Shown piece by piece: positions 22,584-32,344 of a DNA stretch of 64,000 nt. Made by a program: the position numbers and the translations under genes. The number at the start of each line of letters is the position of its first letter. The first letter of the stretch is position 1. A model generated the notes under the pieces. It saw nothing but the letters and a program-made list of their open reading frames with translations, ran no database searches and had not been told where the DNA came from. The stretch is from Globodera rostochiensis. Taxonomy: Eukaryota > Nematoda > Chromadorea > Rhabditida > Heteroderidae. Location of the stretch: contig JAEVLN010000017.1 of NCBI GenBank assembly GCA_018350325.1, positions 1,974,803 to 2,038,802 of the forward strand. The letters are read 5' to 3'.

Positions 22584-23399
22584 CTACTTTTTGTCTCCAA
22601 ATTTAATTTTGTATCCTTTCTGCACAATGAGTTGCTCCTTTTCGCCAGGTGGAGTCATCCTTAAACATTAATAATCATTTAGATGTCAAATATGAGATAC
22701 TATTTTGTTACATTTTGAACAATTTGATTCAATTGGTGGCCCCCATAAAAGCTATTGTAAATAATTCGTCCGCAAATTTCAAAATTACATTTCTTAATTA
22801 TCAGTAACGGCTCCTGAACGACCCATTCCCCTAGTGTTCGGTATTAGGGTTGATCAAAAGCGGCTTTAAACCGTGGTCCGGTCTTCGGTTACTCCGGTTT
22901 TTCTACCCCCCCCCCCCGATTTTTGGTTTTTCGACCCCCCGAGGGTTCGGTTGGTTTTTCGACACCCGGTTTTCTGGTTCGGTCGGGTTTTCGACCCCCC
23001 GAGGGTTCGGTTTGGTTAACCGACCGTGCACAAGCCTAGTTATTATTGCACTTCAAAGGGTGCCCCTAGCGCCACCCGCCCGCCTCCCTCACATGTGTTC
23101 CCAGCAAAACCACAACGGTCCGTAGCGGGACAAACCACGCTCCAGTGAACAGGCGCCGACCGACAACGCTTTGTCGCAAATCGCACATTTGAAGCAGGAT
23201 TTGTGAACTGAACAAATTTTGTGAAAATTTAGAATTTCTTTTCTCTTTTAACAATAATAATAAAATTATTTAAAATTCAAATTGTTCCCCCACTCGTCAG
23301 ACGATCCACAACAAATTTGTCTTCAAATGGCACTTCCTTCTCGCATCGCTCACATTTTGGGTGTTTGATGTCTTTTGAACTCAACGAAAAACTGCTCAT
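22584..23399 (-). CDS. Single-LIM-domain protein B, 3 exons
   Basis: Exons (minus) 23399-23294, 23207-23093, 22659-22584; 98 aa. Exon 2 is 115 bp, the same length as in the paralogue at 21513-22254, and intron phases (1 and 2) are identical. Ligands: CERC, HKSC, CAIC and CWEH. The tail TPPGEKEQLIVQKGYK matches the paralogue. Intron 2 has gained a word-ended repeat (22845-23038). The donor after exon 2 (AT|gtgagg) produces an immediate apparent stop if not spliced. Probable inverted duplicate of the neighbouring gene. Confidence 0.76.
22845..23038. mobile_element. tagggttg-ended repeat in LIM gene B intron
   Basis: It begins tagggttgatc and ends caagccta, with repeated 'cggttttttcgaccccccga' words between. 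A comparable start (tagggttgatggcgg) occurs at 11703. No clean target duplication is visible, so the limits are tentative. Confidence 0.45.
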
Positions 23400-24094
23400 C
23401 TTCACTATTTGCTAAAAGAACAACAACAATTTTTGTCAAATCAAGAAAAAAATATTTGATTTTTGATCGTCGTGTGGTGAGCGGACACCAACCAACCTAC
23501 GATCAGACTAGGCTAGAGAGCGCGCTTTACGGGGGAGGGAAGGTGAATCATTTCTAGCTAGTTTTCAGAGTCCCCCGTGGCCCAGATTCTTTTGGATCTT
23601 CAAAATAACAAATTTGACGCTGGAAATGAGCAAAAAGAACACAATTTTAGGTTAAAAATAAATTTTAAAATCTGCTCGACCTCCGCCAGCAGCTGTTATG
23701 AGGTGAAACACATTTGTTGCTTCACCCATAGGACCAAGCCAAGTTTTGCCCACAAGCAGCTCAATCAATGTCACCCATTGTCAGTTGGTGTTTAAATGTA
23801 ACGAAAACGGAAGAAAAAATTGTTAGTAAAAGCGTAAAAAAAGAAAGAAATTAGGCACGTTTTTTTAAGACCACCTGGCATGGAAACTGGAGGTCCAAAT
23901 TTGACAAATACGAGCAGAAAAGAACCAGCGAAGAACATACAGATTTCGGATTTCGGAATTTGAGTATTTCGTATTTTACACCCCTAAAGATGGCACTTTT
24001 GAAGCAAAAATGGATGTAATTAATATTGGAGACCTTTGGAGCACACACCTTTCTTTTATGTTTACTCGCTTTTGGAGCTTAACTTTATTCAGAA

Positions 24095-24283
24095 ATGTCA
24101 TTAATCTGGAATCATTTCACACTTTCTGGAAGAATGGCGTATTGCAAAAAATGCGAATTCTGCAAAAATTACCCAAGCTCGCCTACAACATTTTTGATAT
24201 CACATTTACAAAATAGTCACAAAGAATTGCACAATGAATTTCTTGCTAAAAAATCAGCAAAAGCATCCGAAAGCAATCGATAA
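24095..24283 (+). pseudogene. BED zinc-finger fragment (hAT transposase N-terminus)
   Basis: The frame from the ATG at 24095 reads WNHFTLSGRMAYCKKCEFC, then LISHLQNSHKEL, ending in a stop after ESNR. The C-x2-C...H-x4-H arrangement and the aromatic lead are those of BED fingers, which sit at the N-terminus of hAT transposases and some domesticated proteins. No DDE/RNase-H domain or hAT dimerisation region follows, so this is a fragment or a short domesticated gene. It is a candidate relative of the enzyme that moved the hAT-type elements in this window (inference). Confidence 0.6.
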
Positions 24284-24674
24284 AAGGTGCATTTATTTCA
24301 ATTCTATTTTATTATTTACATATATTAAGGCTTTTTTATGGTCTGGTCCGACGTTTAGGTGAAATTCACCTGATTTCGCCGCTTTTTTTCACCTGTTTAG
24401 GTTTTACCCATTTGCCAATTTGCGTTTCACCTTTTCACTTCAACATCAAAAATTGTGATTATGTAATTAAAAATTTTCGCGCATTAATCTAAACTAAAAG
24501 CCCCCCCCCCCCCTCATAGACAGGATCGGGCACTCTATTGGTTTGGTGTCGTTATGGTCAATGCTACAATGGTTTTACTTATTGGGCGGTCAGGCGGCGC
24601 AACGCCCCCAGCGCGGCATGGCTCCCCCTTCCCTTCCCGGCACGGCACTCCTATCATTTGAAGCCCTGTGTATC

Positions 24675-24757
24675 CAGGGTGACCAGATGAAAAACCCAAA
24701 AAACAGGAATTTATCAGGAAAAAGCCCAAAAAGCAGGTACTCTGGTCACCCACCCTG
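24675..24757. mobile_element. hAT-type miniature element, 83 bp
   Basis: Termini are cagggtgaccaga and tctggtcacccaccctg. Perfect 8-bp duplication tgtgtatc (24667-24674, 24758-24765). Interior words are aaaaacccaaaaaacagg and aaaagcccaaaaagcagg. A copy at the related locus near 40106-40185 has matching flanks (gatacaca/gatacata). Confidence 0.8.
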
Positions 24758-24785
24758 TGTGTATCATATGCGCCAGAGTCAACAT

Positions 24786-25132
24786 TAGTGTTCGGCAAAT
24801 GGGGTTTTTCGGTATTCGGTATCGGTATTTCGGTATAATATCGATACCGAAAAAAAAACCGAAATCTCACAATTTTTTCGGTATCGGTATTTCGGTAAAA
24901 TACCGATAAAAAATACCGCGGTAATACCGAAAAATACCGAAAATACCGCGGTATTCCAGTCAGAGATATCTTGGTCGGTATTCGGTATCGGTATTTCGGT
25001 ATAATACCGATACCGAAAAAAAACCGAAATCCCAAAATTTCTTCGGTCGGTATACCGAATCGGTAATACCGAAAAAAATACCGCGGTAATACCGAAAAAT
25101 ACCGCGGTAATACCGTACCGTGCCGAACACTA
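24786..25132. mobile_element. hAT-type element, ggta-word, 347 bp
   Basis: Termini are tagtgttcggca and tgccgaacacta with a perfect 8-bp duplication gtcaacat (24778-24785, 25133-25140). The body is almost entirely ggtattcggtat / ataccgataccg words in both orientations. The related locus at 40071-40086 carries the uninterrupted site (one gtcaacat), so the insertion is demonstrated by comparison. Confidence 0.9.
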
Positions 25133-25573
25133 GTCAACATCGCTTAAGACCACTTTAATAGGTTTTTGCAGGTGTTGAAAACGATAAAGCGATCATTAGT
25201 GCGGGCTAAGCCGATCAGACGTCATTTGGATAAAAGCTAACTGAGCCCCAGTGTATAGTACATTACAGTACACGAATTCGTAGTCAGTAAAGGCCTAAGC
25301 ATAATGACCCCCCAAAACTCAGGGTGGCTTACATTTTTGTACATTCAATGACGGATTAGGTTAGTATTAAAGTGTCTTGTTGCAATAAGAAGTTTATTTA
25401 CTAATTGCTCATTAAAAACGAATGTTGACGGAAATGAAAATGCTATTTATTGACATTGTATTTCCTATCAATATAAGAAAAATTAAATAAAAAATTGCAA
25501 ATAAATTTTAAAGTTTTTTATACATATTTGTGAAAATTCAGCATACTTATTACCTACTATTTTTTAACTAACA

Positions 25574-25705
25574 ATGGGCTTTGCCGATTGGTCCATCTCA
25601 GTATTGTTCCTTTCCGGAATCACATTCCAAGCGAATTATTTAGTCACTGCTCTTTTATTGTTGAATCGATTTACAGCAATTACACTGCCAACAAAACTTG
25701 AGAAG
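25574..25705 (+). pseudogene. Orphan srv-like receptor exon (TM3)
   Basis: The frame 25574-25705 reads MGFADWSISVLFLSG then QANYLVTALLLLNRFTAITL and ends at a good donor (AAG|gtaggt). It aligns with the TM3 exon of the receptor at 8678-9948 (LLTAFLLLNRCTAILC). No other receptor exon was found in the 5 kb around it, so it is probably a remnant despite the open frame. Confidence 0.55.
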
Positions 25706-25926
25706 GTAGGTTTAGGTATTTGGCGCTAGATCATTTAATTCAAGTCATTTTTGGCACCGATCAATTGGGCACCGGCTCGTGCTGAATCGTTTCGTACAAA
25801 AGTTTTGTTGTTAAACTTCTTTCAAAGCTAACCAAATCAAGCAATTTTAGTATTATTCTAGGAGAAGGAGCTATTAGCAAGCAAAAGCTAAGCGTTTGGC
25901 CAAACGTTAAAGGCCAATTGTCGCCT

Positions 25927-26210
25927 CTGAGCCTTTAAGGTCTAAAAAGTCCGACCTAATAAAAAAATGTTGATAAGGGATATTATTAAAATTCCGGGTC
26001 TTGGGATTCTCATGGAAAGTGCTGTATAAAACAAATTTTATTTAAATGGATCTGAGCCTTTTAAGGTCTAAAAAGATCCGACCTAATAAAAAAATGTTGA
26101 TAAGGGATATTATTAAAATTCCGGGTCTTGGGATTCTCATGGAAAGTGCTTGTATAAAACAGATTTTTATTTAAATGGTTTTGAGCCTTTTAAGGTCTAA
26201 AAAGAGTCTA
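25927..26210. repeat. Tandem repeat, unit about 121-123 bp, 2.3 copies
   Basis: Units start 'gagccttttaaggtctaaaa' and contain 'attccgggtcttgggattct'. Copies at 25927, about 26047 and a partial third at about 26180. The last partial copy joins directly to the kinase pseudogene at the position encoding the DFG region. Confidence 0.85.
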
Positions 26211-28321
26211 TGATTTTGAGGCTGTTGTTTTGAATTGTTATATTGTGGGGTTTGATGTCGTTATGTACATAACTTGTGTGAACATGTAGAATTTCCAGTG
26301 CTGATATAATTTCAATCGCAACTTAGTACGGTAAATCTTTTACCGCACAAATCTAAAATAGTGGCGAGGTTGTCACCGGCAAGGCTCATTCTAAACCACA
26401 AAATCTTTATTTAATCAATTTCCAGATTCAAAATGCTTGTCCTGATCCCGGAAACCCAGTTGGTGATGAGTAGTGTTCGGCAAATGGCTTCGATCGATAA
26501 ACGATACGATATTTCGATAAATTATCGTTATCGAAAAATATCGAAAAAAAGTTCGATTATAGCGATAAATATCGAAGCAATGTTTTTTTTCCCTTTACGT
26601 TGAAATAAAACAATCAATATTTATAGCTCAATGCCGGTAATGCTTTGTTAAGAAAGACAGCGTTTTTATATCTTTAAATTAGAATTGGCCGGATTCGGGA
26701 TTTTTGTTAAAAACCGGGATCGGGATTAATCGGGATTGACAACAGCGAAATTTTTTGATTTCGTCCTACCAAAAGATGAAATTAAACTTGTGATTTGTCA
26801 TCTAAATTTATTTTAAAAGTTGAAAAAAATCCGGATTTTCTTCGATCGATAGTATCGTGATGAAAAATTTATCGCGATAGTTATCGAATTTATCGTATCG
26901 TGCCGAACACTAGTGATGAGATGAGATGAACTGTCGGAACTCCCTCCTCTCGGTTGGTTGGGTGGGAGGGGAGTTCCTCCAAGATTCGCACACGGTAGTG
27001 CTTTGGTGGGCCGGAGGAAAGTGGTGGGGATCGGGCCCAGTGTTGGTGAAAATACGCCAAGATTTTGCACAAATTTATCAGCTCAAACTTGGGTAATTAA
27101 ACCCCACATTTACATGAAATGTGGAAAATAAATATGATCACCTAGGATTGAGGTGACCACACAATTGACTAGTGGGGGACAATGGTGAATGCTCAATTGG
27201 ACAGTTGGATGCAATGGAAAAACCGGAAATTGATGACCCCCGAATCCCCAGAAATGAGTGATGGTTGAATTTGCGGCTTTGGCCCGACAATGATTGGATT
27301 TTGGATGAGTTGGCCAAAGATTGAGACTGACGGATATCGATTGGCAAATGTGTGGATTGTTGGGTTGTGCAGAGTGAGAGGGAGGGGTATAGGAAGGTCG
27401 AGAGTGAAATTGCTTATGAGCGGCTGAATGCCTTGAATGTGGTCAATGAATGAGACTGAACCGATTTGTGGTGAAGAGCAGCGGGCTTATAAAGGGGCCA
27501 AAATTGTTTACAATAAGGTCGGGTGAGCAGAAATTGACTGACATATTTGATCAGTTGGGGAAGATAAGAGCGAAAAATGGGCAAAAATGGGGTGACTTAC
27601 GAACAATTTGCCTCTCTTATCAAAAAGTGCACCTTTGTGCAAACATGGGAAATTGGGCCAAAAATTGGGGTTAAATCGAAACTTTCGATTTTTCGGATTT
27701 TACGACTAAATCCGACATGAACCCATTCAGCCCTCTTCACCCTAATGTTTTTCATTATAAAAACTTACACTAAATACTCATACGTCATGTATCGGCCCGT
27801 GTCATGATCGAAAACACTTCCAAGGTTGAAATCAAGTTTACGCGTGAAGTATCGAGCCTTTTCTCCGTAGAGTGTTAGAAGAGTCTGGACCCGATCCTGA
27901 AATGTCAAACATTGGTGTTGGCCCCAAAAATATGGCAAAGGCCATAAAAATACGGAGGGCCCCGATAAGGGTGGGACTCATTGTTTTTGCAATTGAAATT
28001 TTTGGACTAGTTTTGTTTAAAAAAATCCTAAAATTTCGAATTTTCCATATACAGCCTATCGGCACCGCCGGGAAGGTGCGTACAATACCCACTCCCGCTA
28101 GCCCCCTCCCACAACCGGCCTAAAAAGTGTGATTTAACCTCCGTTGAAAGAGCAGTGCTGACACTAGGCTTTCGTAATTCCACTTTGAGTGCTGCGTTTT
28201 CAATAGTTGGACCTCGAACACGATACACACTTCCGAATGAGCCGTCTCCAAGCGGTCTCACAATTTTCCACTAATCAATTTGGGTTCCACGCGGAAAAGT
28301 TTCTAGTTCAAAATCGGCCAT
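26208..28321 (-). pseudogene. CK1/TTBK-like kinase pseudogene
   Basis: Exon 1 (28321-28139, 61 codons) encodes MADFELETFPRGTQID, an in-frame stop (28271-28273), then WKIVRPLGDGSFGSVYRV and AALKVE (glycine loop and lysine). Exon 2 lies around 27070-26920 and is broken by a hAT element (26471-26912). Exon 3 (from 26390) has MSLAGDNLATILDL, a frameshift, then ALEILHVHTSYVHNDIKPHN (catalytic loop, HND in place of HRD) and ends at KIID. Exon 1 has exactly the length of exon 1 in the paralogue at 34699, and exon 3 uses the same phase. Four separate lesions make it inactive: nonsense, insertion, frameshift, and truncation at a tandem repeat. Confidence 0.7.
26471..26912. mobile_element. hAT-type element, gata-word, 442 bp
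   Basis: Termini tagtgttcggca/tgccgaacacta, identical to the element at 24786-25132, with a perfect 8-bp duplication gtgatgag (26463-26470, 26913-26920). The end regions use the word cgataaacgatacgat instead of ggtatcggtat. It interrupts the kinase pseudogene. The middle (26640-26820) is not word-like and includes a 'ccgggatcgggattaatcgg' patch. Confidence 0.9.
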
Positions 28322-28473
28322 TTTATCTAAATTCAATTGCACAATGCAATTTAAATCAAATAAATTGAATTAAAAAATTTCAGTAAACGCTTGTGAAAGA
28401 CACTGGCGAATTTACATCCTTGTACAAAAATTCAAGTAATTTTTTTACATCCATAACACCGGTTTGAATTTGT

Positions 28474-29110
28474 TTAAAGCCTTTTTATAAGAACCCTTTC
28501 CAAACTGGTGGGGCTGTTCGGGAAAGAGATATTTTTTAAAAAAACATCCTGTTTTGCTTTTTCAACAAACTCCTTGTGCCCAACGGGGGCGTTTTTGAAC
28601 TGGCTCCGCTTGTCTTTGTTCAACAAGTGAACCACAATGTGTTCAAGGTTGCTAGTTTTGTACACGTTGCCGTCAAATTTTAAAATTTTCCCACCCTCAG
28701 ACACGCCCAGCGTGTGGGGCGTTTTGGCGAACGTGTTCCAAGATTCCATATTTGGTCATCGGATAATTGGCATCAGGCCTTTCTGAAGATGCAGATGTTT
28801 TGTTTGAGCGTAAGACTCGTGGGCTGGCATCCTCTCAAACCTCTTCTTCTTCTTTCTTCTTCTTCTTCTTCATTGGACGCACATCAATAGGTCGCTCTTC
28901 CTCATCCCTTGTCAGCTTTTTTAAACGCTTAAACTCTTGCTGTTAGTTGAACTCATGCCCGCCGTTTTGATTTGTTGAATGCGTGATCGGACCAACCCGA
29001 TGGGGGTTCCATCCAAAGCTGATGACGATGATGATGATGGCGGCGGCGGCGGCGTCAAACTCGCGTAAATGTCCTCAGGCACAAGCAAATAACGCCTTGT
29101 GTTCTGCATT
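28474..29110 (-). pseudogene. LVPEDIY-type protein of a Polinton/adintovirus-like element
   Basis: The minus-strand frame from about 29110 reads MQNTRRYLLVPEDIYASL, a start typical of a protein found beside the packaging ATPase in animal Polintons and adintoviruses. It shifts frame at about 28945 (continuing QQEFKRLKKLTRDEEERPID) and then a Lys/Glu run. The C-terminal part (28749-28474) reads KFDGNVYKTSNLEHIVVHLL and HKEFVEKAKQDVF. Recognition rests on motif memory, not a search. The frame break indicates decay. Confidence 0.5.
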
Positions 29111-29154
29111 TTTTGTTGTTAGTTTAGCACTAAACATTATCTATTTATTTATTC

Positions 29155-29480
29155 TCAAGCGCGTTCACAATTAGTGGGAGCACAATGCTCGCCATGAGTC
29201 CAGCAATGGCGGGCAGGCCACCGCCCTGTTGGTTCATCAACAAGAGCTTTTTGGCGGACCATGAGCACCGTATTCGAGCAAGCCGGCGGAGCACATGTGC
29301 CTGTTACCTCAACCTTTTGACGTGTTTTGAGCGCAGTGGGACACGCCCTTTTAGGATGTTCAGGCAAATTTCCACCAGGCATAGCAGCTGTTCATCGGAC
29401 GCTTGGCGAACCAGTTATGTTTGGGCACGCTTGAAGCGACCGTTTTTGCGAATATCCTCTAGAAAGGGCAAATTTTTTCT
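29155..29480 (-). pseudogene. Small conserved Polinton-like ORF, broken
   Basis: One minus frame reads RKNGRFKRAQT, stop, VRQASDEQLLCLVEICLNIL then RVPLRSKHVKRL, stop, and ends QQGGGLPAIAGLMASIVLPL. This organisation (SDEQL..LvE..lNIL.G..PL, then a hydrophobic tail) fits the small basic protein encoded next to the ATPase in such elements. Two in-frame stops are seen. The function in the family is not established to my knowledge. Confidence 0.45.
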
Positions 29481-29489
29481 AATCAGTTG

Positions 29490-30161
29490 CCTTATTTTCA
29501 TTTTGCCATATAATGTAACAGCTTCCGCGTACATATGCGTTCTCAGGCGCAATGCTTCCGAACTCTCCTGGTGCATGTCCACCAGTAGGTAGCCAAAATT
29601 TTTGGCACACGCATCCCGGTACGCCTCTGTGAAGTGGGCGGTCCTCGTTGAAAGAGATGGGTGGCCAGGGTGCGAATTTGCAACTCACCCGCCGGATTCC
29701 TCATCAACAACAGATAATGGATATTGTTTCGGGCGATGCGCAGTTCCTTGGTGAACAAATGCTGCGTCACCAAAATTACGCTTACGCCCCAATTGTGTGA
29801 ACCCCGAGTGAAGAGGGTGTCCAAAAAGTGGCGGTTCATCCCAACCACTAAATCGTCGAAAATTAACAACATTCTGCCAAGTTTTGCGCGCTCGCGAATC
29901 TGTTCCTCAGTTGGCACCCCGTTGTGAACTGTCACGGGCACACTTCCAATTTTCCCAGCGCGCTGCAAATTTAGCACATTTGAATTCAGCTCCCATAACA
30001 ATAATAATGCGCTCCATTTGTTCTGTGACCATTTTGTCAAAATTGCGCAAAAGCCGCATAATCCACTCTGACTTTCCGCTTCCCGTGCTTCCCGAAACTA
30101 TCATTGGAAATGGATTTCGAAATTGCAAATCCGCTTGTTCAAAAGACTGAAATGAATCCAT
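29490..30161 (-). pseudogene. FtsK/HerA-type packaging ATPase, frameshifted
   Basis: It starts at 30161 MDSFQSFEQADLQFRNPFP, with Walker A SGSTGSGKSEW, Walker B RMLLIFDDLV, a sensor segment VSVILVTQHLF and then NPAGELQIRTLA. A frameshift at about 29985-29995 separates Walker A from Walker B, and another at about 29645 separates the C-terminal FTEAYRDACAKNFGYLLVDM. This is the A32-like DNA-packaging ATPase of Polintons and adintoviruses. It is an endogenous, degraded copy; both motifs survive but not in one frame. Confidence 0.72.
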
Positions 30162-30204
30162 CTTTTTTTCATTATTTAAATTTTCAAAAATTTATAGAAT
30201 TGAA

Positions 30205-30866
30205 ATGGAGTATATTCTTGCTAACGATTGGATGAACATTTCGAACAAAAACAACAACAACAACAAAGAAAACATACCACCAGCCAAAAAGGATGGAGAG
30301 GAGGAGATCAGCTGGCTTCGCACCTGTGACGAAGAGCAGGAAAAGGAAATTGTCAGCGAGGAGGTGAAGGAGCAGGAGAAGACAGGTTTTTTTAGTTTTT
30401 CACACAAATATTGACGATGCACTCAAGAGGTGCTGCCGACGACGCGTTGCACCTGTGGTAGCGGCAGACGGGCGCCGCAGTCGCTTATTGACTACCTCTG
30501 CAAGCAGTACAACTGTAGCATCCAAGAGTTGCACGTGCTGCTGCAAAACTTGGAGCACCGTCGAGCCATTGTTGAGCACTTGCGCTCCAATTTTCAGTTG
30601 CGCACCAACCACCTGCGTCCGCCCGTTCGCAATTTTGGCGTCCGCTGCAGCGATCTGTCTGTTCTGGGAGCTCACCTGGCGCCAGCTTATCGCGGATACC
30701 TGGGCATCACGGTATAGCTTTTTTTTTCTTCTTCGTCGATAAATAAAATAAAATTTTTTAGGTTCGCATGCACTATCACGTCAAACACGGGATGCGTCTC
30801 CGTCAAGCCAATTTGCCTGTTTCATTGAGTAAGGAGGAGGCGATCACAAAACATTTTTCCGCTTGA
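30205..30866 (+). CDS. PAZ-domain (Argonaute-type) ORF, 3 exons, 189 aa
   Basis: Exons 30205-30385, 30428-30711, 30762-30866 with GT-AG introns of 42 and 50 bp in consistent phase. After an Asn/Glu-rich start, the second exon reads ELHVLLQNLEHRRAIVEHLR and FQLRTNHLRPPVRNFGVRCS, then DLSVLGAHLAPAYRGYLGIT, and exon 3 starts VRMHYHVKHGMRLRQANLP. The order 'TxHLR..RxFxV..LS...A......G..itV..Y...KhgirL...nLP' is that of a PAZ domain. It stops 18 residues later, so there is no MID or PIWI. It lies head-to-head with the ATPase and tail-to-tail with the polB fragment of the Polinton-like module. It could be a captured host gene fragment, an unrelated host exon, or an unrecognised element gene. Unlike its neighbours it shows no frame damage. 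Confidence 0.5.
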
Positions 30867-30883
30867 GGTGCTCAGTGTTGTGA

Positions 30884-31279
30884 TCAATGGGTAATGACCC
30901 AAATTTCCAAGCACAAAATCTCCTCGTCAGCGCCACACACGTGATGCAGTTTGAAGGGCTCAGTGCGGCCGCCCCTTAACGCGTCATTCCTCGGGTCCAA
31001 CGGGCGGGCGACAAACACGCTGTCATAGCGCTGCTTCAGCTGGGGATCGCGGCGCAACTGTTGTTTCCACTCACACGCCCACACCACATGCAATTCACAT
31101 CCGTACACGTGCTCCAGCTCCCACAGGCGCCTCACTGTTCGCTCGTACAAGTCTTCCGCTGTTCGGCCGGCCGCCAGTTGTTGTTGACGGTTCGGGAAGC
31201 AGTCAGGGCATCCTATTTGTTGTCTTTTTACAGAAAACAAATAAAAATAATAATAACCGTGATAATAGCAGCCCATCAT
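30884..31279 (-). pseudogene. Protein-primed DNA polymerase B fragment (Polinton-like)
   Basis: The minus frame reads MMGCYYHG, then (after a probable 47-bp intron) CPDCFPNR, AAGRTAEDLYERTVRRL, YGCELHVVWACEW, then DPRNDALRGGRTEPFKLHHV. These match the segment before the first polymerase motif in Polinton/adintovirus polB (HGC.kCyp.R, eeLY..T, W.CEW, pRdaLrGGRTe). It ends at a stop where the D..SLYP motif would be expected, so exonuclease and palm are missing. The recognition is from motif knowledge. Confidence 0.62.
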
Positions 31280-31444
31280 TCAATCGCGAGTGCTGCCATT
31301 GCGCTAAAGGCTCGCTCACGCGCGCGCCACAGGGGCTGCGTGTGCACGGCGCAGAGCGCACGCGCCTGCGCAAGCGCATCTATCACTGCACCGGGTTGGG
31401 CCGAGAACTTTTGCTGAAGCGCCTCTTCTGTACGATTGAACAGC

Positions 31445-32340
31445 AAATTCACCTTAAATGGGTGTTTTTAGATCAAAATTCCGCCGATCGATTCGGCCTA
31501 ACTCGACCTTGTTCAACGCATATTACATCTCTTTGACCACGCAGACACCCGCGCCGTCCGTTGAAAAATGTTGGCACAAAATGCCGCCCATCCGTTTTTT
31601 CGTTAAAAAGAGCAATTTAACGGAAAAAGGCCCAAAAAAACGGAAAAACGGCAATCGGAATTCCGCCCATCCCTAATGTGCATGGCTTTTCTCAAGTTGC
31701 ATGGTCCTTTGATGCCGGCAGCAGATGCCGCCTAAAGTCGATGACTCTGTGTTTCCACAAGAGTCCGGTCTGTCAAAATCTACCGTCGAATTTAGTCACT
31801 GTTGAATTTCTCTGGCACCAAAAAAAAGTTAAGGGGAGAGAAAAAGCAATTGAATTCTGTTTGTATTCGGTAACAATGAACAAATTTAAATTGACGCCCA
31901 TTCTTAACATGAATGTAAATTTTAACGAAAAATTTTCACGGCATTTGTGGGGTACACCGGGAAGTTTCCCCTTTTTTTGGCTTTCAGCCGACCTCCCAGA
32001 AAAAATATTTGTTTTGGCTAGACACTCAATTCCCCCCCCCCCCCTTAACCATCCATCCCCAACGGCAACACTCCAATGCCATCGTCGCAGCACCATATCG
32101 CCCAGCTCCCTTCTGGCGTCCCCTCCTCTCTCAACACTCTCTCTCACCGCCGGACAATAATCGGCTTGGCATCACTTTGGCCATCCTCACAGATGAGCTC
32201 CTCCTACCCCCGGGGGCGGGCGGGGGGGGGGGGGGGACGGTTTAAATGCAATGAATTGCCAGGGGCAGGGCACTTTCTTCCACTCTTCCAATTCCGCCCA
32301 CTTTTGTTCCACACTCTTTACATTATTCACTTCCCCAAAT
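31445..32340. other. Repeat-rich intergenic stretch
   Basis: It contains a repeat ending 'cccatccctaa' (to about 31675) with aacgg words, a C run, and a G run near 32221-32236. No credible gene was seen; a Cys/His-rich open segment at 31288-31440 has no recognisable pattern. Confidence 0.35.
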
Positions 32341-32344
32341 TAAA

